Assembly: GCA_014379625.1 (NCBI GenBank)
Contig: JACMLJ010000058.1
Location: 19,702 to 83,701 of the forward strand
DNA length: 64,000 nucleotides
Source of the DNA: Ferruginibacter sp.
GTDB lineage: Bacteria > Bacteroidota > Bacteroidia > Chitinophagales > Chitinophagaceae
Reading direction: 5' to 3'
A program made the position numbers and the translations under genes. Positions 1 through 9,216 of the stretch are shown here, one piece after another (position 1 is the first letter of the stretch; every line of letters starts with the position of its first letter). A model generated the notes under the pieces. It was not told the origin of the DNA. It did not search any database and saw only the letters and a program-made list of their open reading frames with translations.

Positions 1-1127
1 AATTAAAAAAGCAACAGGCATTGAATGCGGAACGGGAGAATACATATGCGGATGCTATAAACTCAGCGGATAGATTATTTAAAGCGGCGGATTATAATAA
101 TGCAAAAGCAGTCTATAATAACGCGCTGAGGATTTTTCAAAAGCCCTACCCGGCAGAAAAAATAAAAGAAATAAACAGGATACTTGCCGAACAGGTTAAA
201 GAAGAGAACAGGATACTGGCCGAACAGCGCACGCAGGAAAATGAAAGAAAGCGGTTGCTGGCGCTGCAAAAGGAAACCAACGATAAATACCTGGCCATCA
301 TTGCAAAGGCGGAGGATGAGATGAAGCGGAACAATTATATCCCTGCAAAAAGCCTTTATCAACAGGCCGCGGCCGTAAAACCACTGGATACAATTTCTGT
401 TGAACAGTTGGATTTTATTGAGATCATATTAGAGCAGGCCGCATTTGATAAACGAAAAGTAGAAGACAGTGCCAGGCAGGCAAAGGAACTGGATAAAAAT
501 TATGACCTGGTTTTAACCCAGGCCAAATCCTATTATTTAAAATCCGATTTACTGGAGGCTAAAATTGCTTATGAAGCGGCATTGGATTTAAAACCGATGA
601 GAGAAGAGCCCCTGAAGCAACTTGCCATCATCAATAATAAGCTGGCGGCAATACAGCAGGAGAAGGAAATAAATGACCGGTTTGACAGCCTGCTTGCAGT
701 CGGGGACAGCTTATTGGTTTTGAAAGATTTTGACGAAGCGATAAAAATTTATAAAGCAGCTTCGCAAATAAAGCCGGGCTCAGTTTATCCAGCTAGCCAG
801 GTAACCTATATCAATCGAGAAAGAAAGTACCAGGCCCAACAGGAGGTAATACAAAAAAAACGTAGAGAGGAGGTGAAATTTTTAACTGCGCAAAAAAGAG
901 GTGATTCAGCAGTGGCTGCAAAAAACTGGGATATGGCTATGCAGGCGTTCAAGGAGGCATTGCGTATCCATCCCGATAACCAATATGCACTTGATAGATT
1001 AAAGCCTGTTCAACATCAGTATGACCTGCAAATGCTGGCTAATGAAGAAAAGCTGGCCAAACAAAAACTGGAAGAGGAAAGACTGGCTAATGAAAGCAAG
1101 AAAAAAAAGAAACGAAAAAAGGGATAG
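1..1127 (+). CDS. TPR/coiled-coil protein, 5' end outside the window
   Basis: The reading frame is open from the first bases, so the gene starts upstream; the TTG at 21 is only an internal codon. The protein has at least four TPR-like helix pairs ending in repeated A-L-x-I/L-K/H-P motifs (for example AKIAYEAALDLKP and AMQAFKEALRIHPDN), separated by charged coiled-coil stretches, and ends in a run of lysines. Such repeats usually bind partner proteins. Nothing visible gives a specific partner, enzyme domain or location. The stop at 1125-1127 is followed by a long gene-free stretch. Confidence 0.8.
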   Translation, partial: LKKQQALNAERENTYADAINSADRLFKAADYNNAKAVYNNALRIFQKPYPAEKIKEINRILAEQVKEENRILAEQRTQENERKRLLALQKETNDKYLAIIAKAEDEMKRNNYIPAKSLYQQAAAVKPLDTISVEQLDFIEIILEQAAFDKRKVEDSARQAKELDKNYDLVLTQAKSYYLKSDLLEAKIAYEAALDLKPMREEPLKQLAIINNKLAAIQQEKEINDRFDSLLAVGDSLLVLKDFDEAIKIYKAASQIKPGSVYPASQVTYINRERKYQAQQEVIQKKRREEVKFLTAQKRGDSAVAAKNWDMAMQAFKEALRIHPDNQYALDRLKPVQHQYDLQMLANEEKLAKQKLEEERLANESKKKKKRKKG

Positions 1128-1519
1128 ACAGGGCAAAAAATTGATGTTGCCCGGTGAAAACTATTAAGGCACACTACTTATGCAAGCCGCCACATGATAA
1201 CAAGTTTGCAGTGCATTGTAAATGTTGAAGGCCGCATTGGTCATATTTCACTATTGGCAATTCAGTGAAATTAACCCGGAAATGTAATTCAGTATGCAAA
1301 CCTTCAATTCAAAATTTATTAGGCGCCAGGGCAGAAAAAACTGCAAACGAATTGTCACTTTTAGGTTGGTGATTACTAATGGAATTGGGGCATTTTTGCA
1401 TTAGCTAATTAGCACATTTGAAATTCAAGCGCTTCCTTTAGTTTTAATCGCGCCGATTAATTTAGTATCTTTTCACCATCTTTACTGTTATAATATTTTT
1501 TATCTTTCAATCATTTCAT
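1128..1519. other. Gene-free stretch
   Basis: I see no convincing coding frame or RNA. A TATCTTTT near 1467 resembles the Bacteroidota -7 element and could start the transglycosylase transcript. Confidence 0.4.
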
Positions 1520-2662
1520 ATGATCGTGAAGCCTACGCCAGTGAGGATCCTTCTTATTTTTTTTTATGTTTTTTTATCACATCAGTCAGGGGGCCAGGTA
1601 CATGACATTTTATTCTGTGGCGAAAAAATTCCTGTTAGCTCGGGCTTTGTGGCAGGCAAACTGATGAGGGTGATCAAAAAGCAAATGCGCTTTATCAATA
1701 TGTCCAACATCAGAAGTGACTCAAAGAAATATTTCCCTTTGATAGAAGATTATTTGATGCGAACCAATTTGCCGCAGGATTTTAAATACCTCGCAATTGT
1801 GGAAAGTGCATTTAACAACGCGGTCTCAAAAGCCGGCGCCGCGGGGTTTTGGCAGTTGATGCCCAATACTGCCCGTGAAAAAGGTTTAATGGTGAATGAG
1901 CTGGTTGATGAAAGAAACAATATCAACAAAGCAACTTATGCGGCCTGCAAAGTATTGGCCGATTATTATAAATTGATCTATAATAAATACGGTATCTACT
2001 CTTGGGTGCTTGCCACTGCGGCCTATAATTTTGGTATCGGCAATATTACCAAAGTGATCAGCAGGCAGGGGACCAATTATTTTGAAATGAAGCTAAATGA
2101 TGAAACCGCGGCTTATGTGTATAAAATAATTGCCATTAAAGAGTTGTTCGAATACCCTGAACTTTATATGAAAGATTTTGGCTATAATGTTTTTGCCGGC
2201 AAGTCTCCTGCCAGCCCCGCCACCATTGAGGATTTAAACGAAACGGATACTGACGCGTTTAATTCTATCATAGTGAATGCAAGTAATGAAAAAGATAGTA
2301 GTCACCCTGCCGACATAAATCTTTCCGATACGGCACTTACAACAGCCATCATTCCTGTTAATGAAGAGTCGGTAACTTCACGATACATAGCCGCCAGTAT
2401 CCGGGGAAAGTATAAAGATTTCCATGACGGCGACCTGGTTACAATTGAGTTAAGGGAAAGCCTCCAGGTAAGAAACAGGTTTGTAAGAAAGGGTAATACC
2501 ATTAAAGGCCCGGGCTGGATCATTGACGATAAAGTATTTATTGATCTTAATTTTGGAAGGAGTGTAGCGCTCTGCGATGGAAGCAGCAGTAAAGGAGTTT
2601 CACTTTCTGCTTTAAAAGATGGCGTGCCGGTATTACTAAAGGTTACAAATATTAATGATTAA
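1520..2662 (+). CDS. Secreted lytic transglycosylase with an extra C-terminal domain
   Basis: The protein cleaves peptidoglycan glycan strands in the envelope. The N-terminus is a hydrophobic export signal (about residues 8-26). The SLT domain (about 80-225) contains the catalytic Glu95 in the VESAF motif, followed by GAAGFWQLMP and the AYNFG motif typical of the MltD/Slt family. The C-terminal part (about 290-380) is not a LysM domain. It has spacing and motifs (IRGKY...GDLVTIELRE...GNTIKG) that recall the C-terminal domain of conjugative TraM proteins of Bacteroidota; that resemblance is by eye only. The gene stands alone, with gene-free DNA on both sides. Confidence 0.85.
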   Translation: MIVKPTPVRILLIFFYVFLSHQSGGQVHDILFCGEKIPVSSGFVAGKLMRVIKKQMRFINMSNIRSDSKKYFPLIEDYLMRTNLPQDFKYLAIVESAFNNAVSKAGAAGFWQLMPNTAREKGLMVNELVDERNNINKATYAACKVLADYYKLIYNKYGIYSWVLATAAYNFGIGNITKVISRQGTNYFEMKLNDETAAYVYKIIAIKELFEYPELYMKDFGYNVFAGKSPASPATIEDLNETDTDAFNSIIVNASNEKDSSHPADINLSDTALTTAIIPVNEESVTSRYIAASIRGKYKDFHDGDLVTIELRESLQVRNRFVRKGNTIKGPGWIIDDKVFIDLNFGRSVALCDGSSSKGVSLSALKDGVPVLLKVTNIND

Positions 2663-2705
2663 ACCGATGCTGGTGCTATGTTAAGGATAAAATGCCAGAT
2701 CGATT

Positions 2706-2750
2706 TGTGAATGGTGAATAGTGAAATTGTTGACCATTCACACTTAACAC
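2706..2750. repeat. Dispersed ACCATTCAC/GTGAATGGT repeat, copy 1
   Basis: The stretch mixes GTGAATGGT and ACCATTCAC words, giving a loose inverted repeat. Related words recur at 3224-3244, 3498-3526, 5942-6007 and 16503-16530, always between genes. Confidence 0.7.
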
Positions 2751-2816
2751 TACATCGAAATATTCATTAATAGATACCATGCGCATACCTGGTTCTATAT
2801 CCTTGTTAAATTAAAT

Positions 2817-3128
2817 TTATGCTGAAGCCCTTTGTATAAACCTTTCAATTGCTTCATCCGCATAAATACCACACCTGTTTATTAAAACCCCCTTAAAACC
2901 ATCATTTGTTTCCAAAGCATAAATAATTGCGCCGGACGAGGAATAAGGATTAGCCTGGTAATTATTTTGTTTTACGATTTTTATTTCCGCGGGCTTATAT
3001 AATTTTCGTGGACCACTGCACCCTATCTCATCTGCAATGATAGAAAAAGTATGCACAAAGCCCTCGGTTTGTAAATCGTTAATGATTGAATTGATCGTAT
3101 GGATGGTATTGCTCAATGGTGGCGCCAT
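2817..3128 (-). CDS. Conserved-looking small protein of unknown function
   Basis: A 103-residue soluble protein with no signal peptide or membrane segment. It starts MAPPLSNTIHTINSIINDL and is predicted mixed alpha/beta. I do not recognise a family. Coding is supported by the even residue composition and by the absence of a better frame on either strand. It lies alone between two repeat-rich intergenic stretches. Confidence 0.5.
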   Translation of the reverse strand: MAPPLSNTIHTINSIINDLQTEGFVHTFSIIADEIGCSGPRKLYKPAEIKIVKQNNYQANPYSSSGAIIYALETNDGFKGVLINRCGIYADEAIERFIQRASA

Positions 3129-3223
3129 AATAGAAAAAGACTTTAGTAAACTAAAATTTTTGAATAATGGTTAGTGGGGTATGGGTTATGAGTAGTGAAC
3201 TTTGCTAATTAATGAATTTCGGC

Positions 3224-3244
3224 ATTGACCATTGACCATTCAAT
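3224..3244. repeat. Dispersed ACCATTCAC repeat, copy 2
   Basis: Two adjacent TTGACCATT words are followed by CAAT. It belongs to the same family as 2706-2750 and 3498-3526. Confidence 0.6.
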
Positions 3245-3273
3245 CTGACTTAGTTAAGCTATTTTTCCTTTTT

Positions 3274-3470
3274 TGTTCCGTAGGAACGGTATGTCGGTAG
3301 CAATGAAAAAGGTTATGCATTTTCGTTCCTTAGGAACGATATGTGATTAACTCCCCTTCTTACAATCATAGCCATACAAATATCTAAAAACCGATTTTGC
3401 ATATCGTCCCTATGGGACGAATTGAATCATCATTAATTCTTTCTACCCATATATCGTCCCTATGTGACTA
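3274..3470. repeat. Four copies of a short palindromic repeat, two in each orientation
   Basis: The palindromes are GTTCC-GTA-GGAAC (3275-3287), CGTTCC-TTA-GGAACG (3324-3338), CGTCCC-TAT-GGGACG (3405-3419) and a decayed CGTCCC-TAT-GTGAC (3455-3467). The first two are followed by GGTATGT or GATATGT, and the last two are preceded by the complement (ATAT), so the last two are inverted copies. The hairpins are REP-like. The stretch 3129-3654 holds no gene. Confidence 0.75.
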
Positions 3471-3497
3471 AGTATTAATCCTTAACTAAATGGTATT

Positions 3498-3526
3498 CAT
3501 TGACCATTGACCATTCACCATTCATC
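3498..3526. repeat. Dispersed ACCATTCAC repeat, copy 3
   Basis: Tandem TTGACCAT words are followed by TCACCATTCATC. It is in the same family as 2706-2750. Confidence 0.6.
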
Positions 3527-3654
3527 TCTATCGCCCGGTGCGAAAGTAAAATGAACAGGTTAAGAAATTATTAAAGCAGGATTAGAATTTGATTAGAATA
3601 ATGTGGTTAATATCATTTGCAGGGCTGATTAGTAGTAAATTGCTGAATTGAACA

Positions 3655-4362
3655 ATGATTTTATCAATGGGTATGGATGAAATAAAAATATTGATTGTTG
3701 AGGACGAGCAGAAAATCGCCGATACATTAAAATTCGGACTTTGTGAAAATGGTTTTAAGGTAGAAGTTGCCTATGACGGAAAACTGGGATACCGTTTATT
3801 CTCTGTGCAGGATTTCGACCTGCTGATATTGGACATTAACCTTCCGGGTATGAATGGATATGAACTGTGCAAAGCTATCCGGCTATTGAATGAGCGTATT
3901 CCGGTAATCATGCTTACTTCCATGAGCGCCCTGAATGATAAAATAGAGGGATACGATGCAGGCGCCGATGATTATATTGTAAAACCTTTTGAATTCAGGG
4001 AACTGCTTTTAAAGATCAGGGCATTATTAAAGCGGACCATGAGCCAGTACGTACCGGTTGGAAATCTGCTGAAATTATCCGATCTCGAAATGAACCTTGA
4101 TAGCAAGGAAGTTAAAAGGGATAACACCGTTATCCACCTCACCGCGAAAGAGTTCCAGTTGCTCGAATATTTATTGCGAAACAAAAACAGGGTGGTATCA
4201 AGGGCGGATATCGCCATTAATGTATGGGATATGGATTTTGATACCAATACTAATGTAATCGATGTGTACATCAGTTACCTGCGAAATAAAGTTGATAAAA
4301 ATTTTGGCCATAAATTAATTCAAACCCAGGTTGGAATGGGCTATATCATAAAAGAAAGCTAA
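3655..4362 (+). CDS. OmpR-family response regulator
   Basis: The receiver domain (about residues 9-122) has the acidic pair in IVEDE, the phospho-acceptor Asp60 in LILDINLPG, the Thr in MLTSMS and the Lys in VKPFEF. The C-terminal winged helix (about 135-232) has the family's LTAKEFQLLEYLLRN and DVYISYLRNKVD motifs. The start may instead be the ATG at 3673, giving MDEIKILIVEDE. The stop overlaps the start of the next gene, the histidine kinase, by one base (TAATG), so the two are a co-translated pair. Target genes are unknown. Confidence 0.93.
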   Translation: MILSMGMDEIKILIVEDEQKIADTLKFGLCENGFKVEVAYDGKLGYRLFSVQDFDLLILDINLPGMNGYELCKAIRLLNERIPVIMLTSMSALNDKIEGYDAGADDYIVKPFEFRELLLKIRALLKRTMSQYVPVGNLLKLSDLEMNLDSKEVKRDNTVIHLTAKEFQLLEYLLRNKNRVVSRADIAINVWDMDFDTNTNVIDVYISYLRNKVDKNFGHKLIQTQVGMGYIIKES

Positions 4363-5753
4363 TGCCGGTAAGAATAAAAATAACCTTGCTGTTTACAATG
4401 ATCGTTTTTTTACTGCTATCATTATTGTGCACATCAGTTTATTATTTTTCTTATTCCAACCGGGTAGAAAATGTTAAAAGCAGGTTGCTGAACCGTGCCC
4501 TAACCACAGCGAGCCTGCTTAACCAGTCTGAAACCTTTGATGAGGCCCTGATCAACAAAATAGATGCTTCTACCGCTATGTCGATGAACAATAAGACGGT
4601 ACAGGCATATAATTATTTTGATGTGAAGATATATACCTACGCTGATAACCCGGGCGATACAATCCATCTTGACACTACCATACTGGATGAAGCAAGAAAA
4701 AGAAAACTGGTATTTTTTGCGATTGATCAAAAAGAAGCGCTTGCATGGTGCGATGTAGACAACCAGTCGGGGATTGTAATTGTTGCTGCTGCTTATGATG
4801 AAGAAGGGCGAAAATACCTGGAACGGCTCCAGCTTATTTTATTATTTAGTTTTACGGGCGGTATCTTCATTGCTATCGCATCCGGCTATTTTTTTTCCAG
4901 GGGATTATTATTGCCCATCCGTAAGATCACGGATGAAGTAAATATTATTTCCGCGAAAAATTTAACCCATCGCATCAAATCGGGCCATGCAAATGACGAA
5001 TGGAATAATTTAACAGCTACGCTGAATGAGTTGCTGAATCGCCTCGAGGAAAGTTTTGAAATCCAGCGGCGCTTTATTTCCAATGCATCACACGAACTAT
5101 CCACCCCGCTTACCTCCATTTCGAGCCAGTTAGAGATAGCGCTGCAAAGGGAAAGAGGTGCCGGGGAATACCGTAAAGTGATGCTTTCCGTTTACCAGGA
5201 TGTGCGGCACCTTAGCAAGCTTACCCAAACATTATTGGAATTTGCCAAGGCTTCGGGTACGCCTGGCGGTATAGAAATAGACCTGGTACGGGTAGACGAA
5301 GTATTGATGCTGCTGCCCGCTGAGATGAAGAAAATAAATAAGTCATGGCTGGTACAGCTCGATTTTGACCAGTTACCGGAACAGGAGGAACAATTACTGG
5401 TTTTTGGCAATGCCATACTATTATTTGCCGCAATAAAAAATATTGTTTCAAACGCATGTAAATATTCTGATGATCATTTGGCCAGGGTAAAACTATTTGT
5501 TCGGTTAAAACAAATAATTATTGTAATTGCGGATGAAGGAAAGGGGATTGATGAAGCCGAAATACAAAACATTTTCCAGCCCTTTTACAGGGCAGACAAT
5601 AGCAGGAGTATCACAGGATTCGGACTGGGCTTATCATTGGCAAGCCGCTTCATAAAATTGCATAAGGGCGAAATTTCCGTTCAGTCGGTGTTGAATAAGG
5701 GCACGGCTTTTACCATTACATTGCCGGTGGCCGCCGACTCGGCAGCGGTTTGA
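4362..5753 (+). CDS. Membrane sensor histidine kinase, partner of the upstream regulator
   Basis: Two transmembrane segments (about residues 8-28 and 150-174) enclose a periplasmic sensor of about 120 residues with no family I recognise. A HAMP linker follows (about 175-228), then the dimerisation helix with the phospho-acceptor His244 in SNASHELSTPLTS, and an ATPase domain with N box (VSNACKYS), G1 (DEGKGI) and G2 (GFGLGLS). It autophosphorylates and passes phosphate to the regulator encoded immediately upstream. Confidence 0.93.
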   Translation: MPVRIKITLLFTMIVFLLLSLLCTSVYYFSYSNRVENVKSRLLNRALTTASLLNQSETFDEALINKIDASTAMSMNNKTVQAYNYFDVKIYTYADNPGDTIHLDTTILDEARKRKLVFFAIDQKEALAWCDVDNQSGIVIVAAAYDEEGRKYLERLQLILLFSFTGGIFIAIASGYFFSRGLLLPIRKITDEVNIISAKNLTHRIKSGHANDEWNNLTATLNELLNRLEESFEIQRRFISNASHELSTPLTSISSQLEIALQRERGAGEYRKVMLSVYQDVRHLSKLTQTLLEFAKASGTPGGIEIDLVRVDEVLMLLPAEMKKINKSWLVQLDFDQLPEQEEQLLVFGNAILLFAAIKNIVSNACKYSDDHLARVKLFVRLKQIIIVIADEGKGIDEAEIQNIFQPFYRADNSRSITGFGLGLSLASRFIKLHKGEISVQSVLNKGTAFTITLPVAADSAAV

Positions 5754-5941
5754 TATTTCTAATGACTTTCTAATCTCTTTTTAAGTTGCCACTAATGTAT
5801 CGATGCTACTTTGCCCTTGTAACGGCCATAAGGCCCTTCGCAGTTCGGGTGTGCGCAACGATGGGTGGAAATGCGAAATTTTATTTTAAGTGACCGTACA
5901 CTGCTGTTGGATTAACCGTAAAGTGACGCCTGGATTTGTGA

Positions 5942-6007
5942 AAAGTGAATGGTCGATGGTGAAATGTGAAATAGTCACAACGGACAATTCACGCTTAACT
6001 TAACACT
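5942..6007. repeat. Dispersed GTGAATGGT/ATTCACGC repeat, copy 4
   Basis: It opens with GTGAATGGTCGATGGTGAAA and ends with ACAATTCACGCTTAACTTAA, forming a loose inverted repeat like the copy at 2706-2750, including the shared CTTAACAC tail. The surrounding stretch 5754-6163 holds no other feature I can support. Confidence 0.65.
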
Positions 6008-6163
6008 ATTGTAAAATGATAAGAAGTGTACCGGGTATAAATAAAGAGGGGACAGCTTTTTATTCATACGCCAATTGGATATTTTAAAAACTACTGCTAC
6101 AGTTAGTGAGCAGGGCGATTGACGATTCCTATTAATTATTTTTTCATAGAAAAATATGCCATC

Positions 6164-7087
6164 ATGATTGAATATAACATTAAAAAAATACTTGTCCCGG
6201 TTGATTTCAGCCCTGCTTCCATGAATGCCCTGGATACCGCGATTGCAATGGCAAAACAACAGGATGCAGCTATCCTTCTTATGAATGTAGTTGAGCCGGG
6301 CGGGCTATCGGGTATCCAGGGTGAATATTCCAATAATGAAGAGTCAGTGCTTGCAATGACCCACCATTCGGAACAGGAACTACAGGTCTTGCAACATTCG
6401 ATCATTGAAAAATACATGATACCCTGTGAAGTGATTGCTGCAACAGGTATTGTTTCTTCTTCCATCATAAAAATCAGCGCCGGTCGAAAGGCGGATTTGA
6501 TTGTGATGGGTGCGCATGGCTCATCCGGTTTTAAAGAATCAACCATCGGCATAAACGCTTTTAATGTTGTTAAAACAGCGGATTGCCCTGTACTAACCAT
6601 CCCCTCTCAAAAAAAATGGGGAACATTCAAAAAAATATTGTTCCCCGTACGACCCGTCCTCGCTGCATTGGAAAAGTATGATTTTATCCGGAAAATTATC
6701 CGCAAGAATGACGGAACCCTTAAGATTTTGGGTTTAGCTACCGATGATGAGCAGGATATTAATTTAGTGAAGGACATGGCCCTCCAACTGAATGAAAAAT
6801 TAAGGGCGGATGAAATAGCAGCATCCACCTATTTTAAAGTTGGAAAAAATATGGCAGAAGAAGTAATAAAAATCGCTGCGTTGATAGAGACCGACCTGAT
6901 CGTTATTACCGCCGGTATTGATTCATTGCTGAAACAGGTTTTTGTTGGGCCCTATACCAGGCAGATTCTTAACCAGGCACATTTCCCGGTATTAAGTATA
7001 AAGCCCTACAGTGTAAATGAACTTACAGCGGTGGCGATCAGGGATTTCCGCAAGCCGTCCCCGGGCGGAATGCCACTTTACACCTGA
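6164..7087 (+). CDS. Tandem universal stress protein (UspA family)
   Basis: Two Usp folds follow one another (about residues 1-148 and 155-285). The first has the start signature KKILVPVDFSPAS and the nucleotide-binding loop MGAHGSSGFKEST. The second starts KKILFPVRP and has VITAGIDSLL with a degenerate loop, so probably only the first half binds ATP. A frame extension to a TTG at 6119 exists, but the ATG at 6164 gives the normal family start MIEYNIKKILVPV. Usp proteins bind nucleotides and help survival under stress. The neighbouring hibernation factor gene fits a stress locus. Confidence 0.9.
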   Translation: MIEYNIKKILVPVDFSPASMNALDTAIAMAKQQDAAILLMNVVEPGGLSGIQGEYSNNEESVLAMTHHSEQELQVLQHSIIEKYMIPCEVIAATGIVSSSIIKISAGRKADLIVMGAHGSSGFKESTIGINAFNVVKTADCPVLTIPSQKKWGTFKKILFPVRPVLAALEKYDFIRKIIRKNDGTLKILGLATDDEQDINLVKDMALQLNEKLRADEIAASTYFKVGKNMAEEVIKIAALIETDLIVITAGIDSLLKQVFVGPYTRQILNQAHFPVLSIKPYSVNELTAVAIRDFRKPSPGGMPLYT

Positions 7088-7257
7088 TTAATTTTAAAGG
7101 AAATGATTTTTTAAATGCATTGCAAACAGTGCTGGCCATTGCTAAAATTGACCATGCAGAAATAAAGGTACGCTGCGTATTTGATATCAATTTGAAATGA
7201 ACCCTTTGCTCAAATCTAAATCTATTCATTCATTTTATCCATTCAAAAAATACCATT

Positions 7258-7593
7258 ATGAACATTAGCATTCAATCAGTAAATTTTAAAGCAGGTGCCA
7301 CGTTAGAATATTTTATCGCGGAGAAGGTGAGTAAATTATTTAAACAGGGCGATAATATTATACGTGCAGAAGTTACGCTTCGGCAGGGTGACACGGGTAA
7401 TCCTCAAAATAAATTATGTGATATCCGGCTGGTGGTACCTGGTAAGGATCATTTTGTGTCAAAAACTACCGACCTGTACGAAAAATCAGTTTTGGAATCG
7501 GTAAAGACTATGCAGAAAATTCTGCGGAGCAGCAAACCTGCCAGGATGTTGCAAAAGATGACGAACAGGTTCTACAAGGTATTTGCAAGATAA
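7258..7593 (+). CDS. hpf: Ribosome hibernation promoting factor, short form
   Basis: A 111-residue protein with the HPF/YfiA beta-alpha-beta fold: MNISIQSVNFKAG, then an amphipathic helix, then VTLRQGD, ICDIRLVV-like strands and a second helix LYEKSVLESVKTM. It lacks the long C-terminal domain that dimerises ribosomes by itself. Proteins of this family bind the 30S decoding region and silence idle ribosomes. It lies 170 nt after the stress protein gene in the same direction. Confidence 0.85.
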   Translation: MNISIQSVNFKAGATLEYFIAEKVSKLFKQGDNIIRAEVTLRQGDTGNPQNKLCDIRLVVPGKDHFVSKTTDLYEKSVLESVKTMQKILRSSKPARMLQKMTNRFYKVFAR

Positions 7594-7777
7594 CGGTTCA
7601 ATTATCCTTTTTTAAGTGCCGGGGAAAAACTTCGGCAAGGGTTAAAGAAAGGCATCCCCTGTTTGTCAGCAGGGAACCTTTCAAACCCATTACCCGGGGT
7701 TACGAGTTGTATTATACCAACAGAAAAACCTTCAACACACAATAGTAAAAAAAGCAGCTTTATTGTCGCAGTAGCCA

Positions 7778-7834
7778 GTGATTTGTGAGGACACAAACCA
7801 CGGCCGGGCCTCGGTTGGTGTCTCCACCAACCGA
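7778..7834. repeat. Pair of REP-like hairpins
   Basis: Hairpin 1 (7778-7801) is GTGATTTGTG-AGGA-CACAAACCAC with one mismatch. Hairpin 2 (7811-7834) is TCGGTTGGTG-TCTC-CACCAACCGA and is perfect. Both have 10-bp stems, 4-nt loops and a GTG/CAC closing end. Hairpin 1 has the same loop and nearly the same arms as the palindrome beside the transposase remnant at 42048-42073. Confidence 0.8.
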
Positions 7835-7884
7835 AATCAGGAGCGACGATTTTAAATACACCCTTTAGCAGTTGGTCGTATATC

Positions 7885-9216
7885 CTACAGTTTTGGAAGC
7901 TGGTACCCGTTATGATATTCCTTCATTAAATATTGCTGATTGATCGCATCATCTGTAAATGCACTTTTCGCTTTATCCCACAATAATTTTTTCCCGCTCC
8001 TGAACGAAATATTTCCCATTTGAGCAACGGTGGCAACATGGGCGCCATCAGTGACAGGGCAATGCAGGTCGGCAGTTTTCCGCGACTTAACTGCCATTAT
8101 AAAATTCTCCCAATGTCTTTCGAGGCCATTATCTGCTGATTTTTGTAATGGCATGATTATTTTATTTTTACTTTGTCTTTCTTCAATTACCTCCCATCCG
8201 CCACGATTTAAGATAAGCGTTCCATTGTTGCCGATATAGGCAATACCATGGTCTCTGCCGTAAGGGCCATTGTCGATGCCCATAGCTGAATCCCATACCA
8301 TGTTGAACTTATCAAATTCGTACAAAGTGGTCAGCGTATCCGGTGTTTCTTCATACAGGTCGGGGTAGGCAAATTTTCCGCCCAGGCCGGCAATGCTGAT
8401 GGGCAGGTCGGCTTTCATACCAAGCAACGCATAGTCTAATAAATGTACACCCCAGTCGGTCATTAACCCACCTGCATAATCCCAGAACCACCTGAAATTA
8501 AAGTGAAAACGGCTGGCATTAAAAGGTCTTTTACTGGCCGGACCTAACCATTGTGCATAGTCCACCCCTGCCGGTGGCGAGGAATCGGGTACTACAGGTC
8601 CGGGTTTCATCCAGCCTTGGTAGCACCATACTTTTACGGTACGGATATTTCCTAATTGTCCGCTGTGTACAAAATCAACCGCATCCTTAAAATGCTGCTG
8701 GCTGCGTTGCCATTGCCCTGCCTGCACTATTTTATTGTATCGTTGTTGTGCGGCAACCATCCTCCTGCATTCACCGATAGAGTTGCCTACCGGTTTTTCC
8801 ACGTACACATCTTTTCCTGCTTCACAGGCATGGATCATTTGTAAAGCATGCCAGTGATCCGGTGTGCCAATAATAACGGCATCAATATTTTTCTGCGCCA
8901 GTAATTTCCGGTAGTCATCATAGATCTTTATTTTCGTTGCGTCCACGTTTAATTTGGCTAATTCCGCTAGGCGGGTATCAATCACATTTCTATCCACATC
9001 ACATACGGCCACCAGGTTAACGCCCGGTATTTTTAAAGCGGCTTTCACGTTGGCCCAACCCATTCCTTTAATACCAATGGCACCAATATTCAGTTGATCG
9101 CTGGGAGCTATCCCGCTATTTAAAATGGAAAATACCTTGTTGTCAAATACCGGCATCAATGCGCCTGCGCCAAGGACCAGGGAAGACTGGTGAATAAATT
9201 TTCTACGGGATGACAT
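7885..9216 (-). CDS. Gfo/Idh/MocA-family oxidoreductase with a Tat signal
   Basis: The start SSRRKFIHQSSLVLGAGAL is a twin-arginine export signal, so the folded enzyme probably works in the periplasm. The Rossmann domain (about 40-165) has GAIGIKGMGWANV, and the family motif EKP occurs in VYVEKPVGNS. The C-terminal alpha/beta domain contains the WDYAGGLMTDWGVHLLD stretch common to Bacteroidota secreted members. These enzymes use NAD(P) to oxidise or reduce sugars or glycosides. The substrate cannot be told from sequence. The gene is alone, with gene-free DNA upstream. Confidence 0.9.
   Translation of the reverse strand: MSSRRKFIHQSSLVLGAGALMPVFDNKVFSILNSGIAPSDQLNIGAIGIKGMGWANVKAALKIPGVNLVAVCDVDRNVIDTRLAELAKLNVDATKIKIYDDYRKLLAQKNIDAVIIGTPDHWHALQMIHACEAGKDVYVEKPVGNSIGECRRMVAAQQRYNKIVQAGQWQRSQQHFKDAVDFVHSGQLGNIRTVKVWCYQGWMKPGPVVPDSSPPAGVDYAQWLGPASKRPFNASRFHFNFRWFWDYAGGLMTDWGVHLLDYALLGMKADLPISIAGLGGKFAYPDLYEETPDTLTTLYEFDKFNMVWDSAMGIDNGPYGRDHGIAYIGNNGTLILNRGGWEVIEERQSKNKIIMPLQKSADNGLERHWENFIMAVKSRKTADLHCPVTDGAHVATVAQMGNISFRSGKKLLWDKAKSAFTDDAINQQYLMKEYHNGYQLPKL

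Noticed and set aside
3274..3470. Possible CRISPR array
   Set aside because: The repeats are short palindromes in mixed orientation with unequal gaps, and no cas gene is present in the window.
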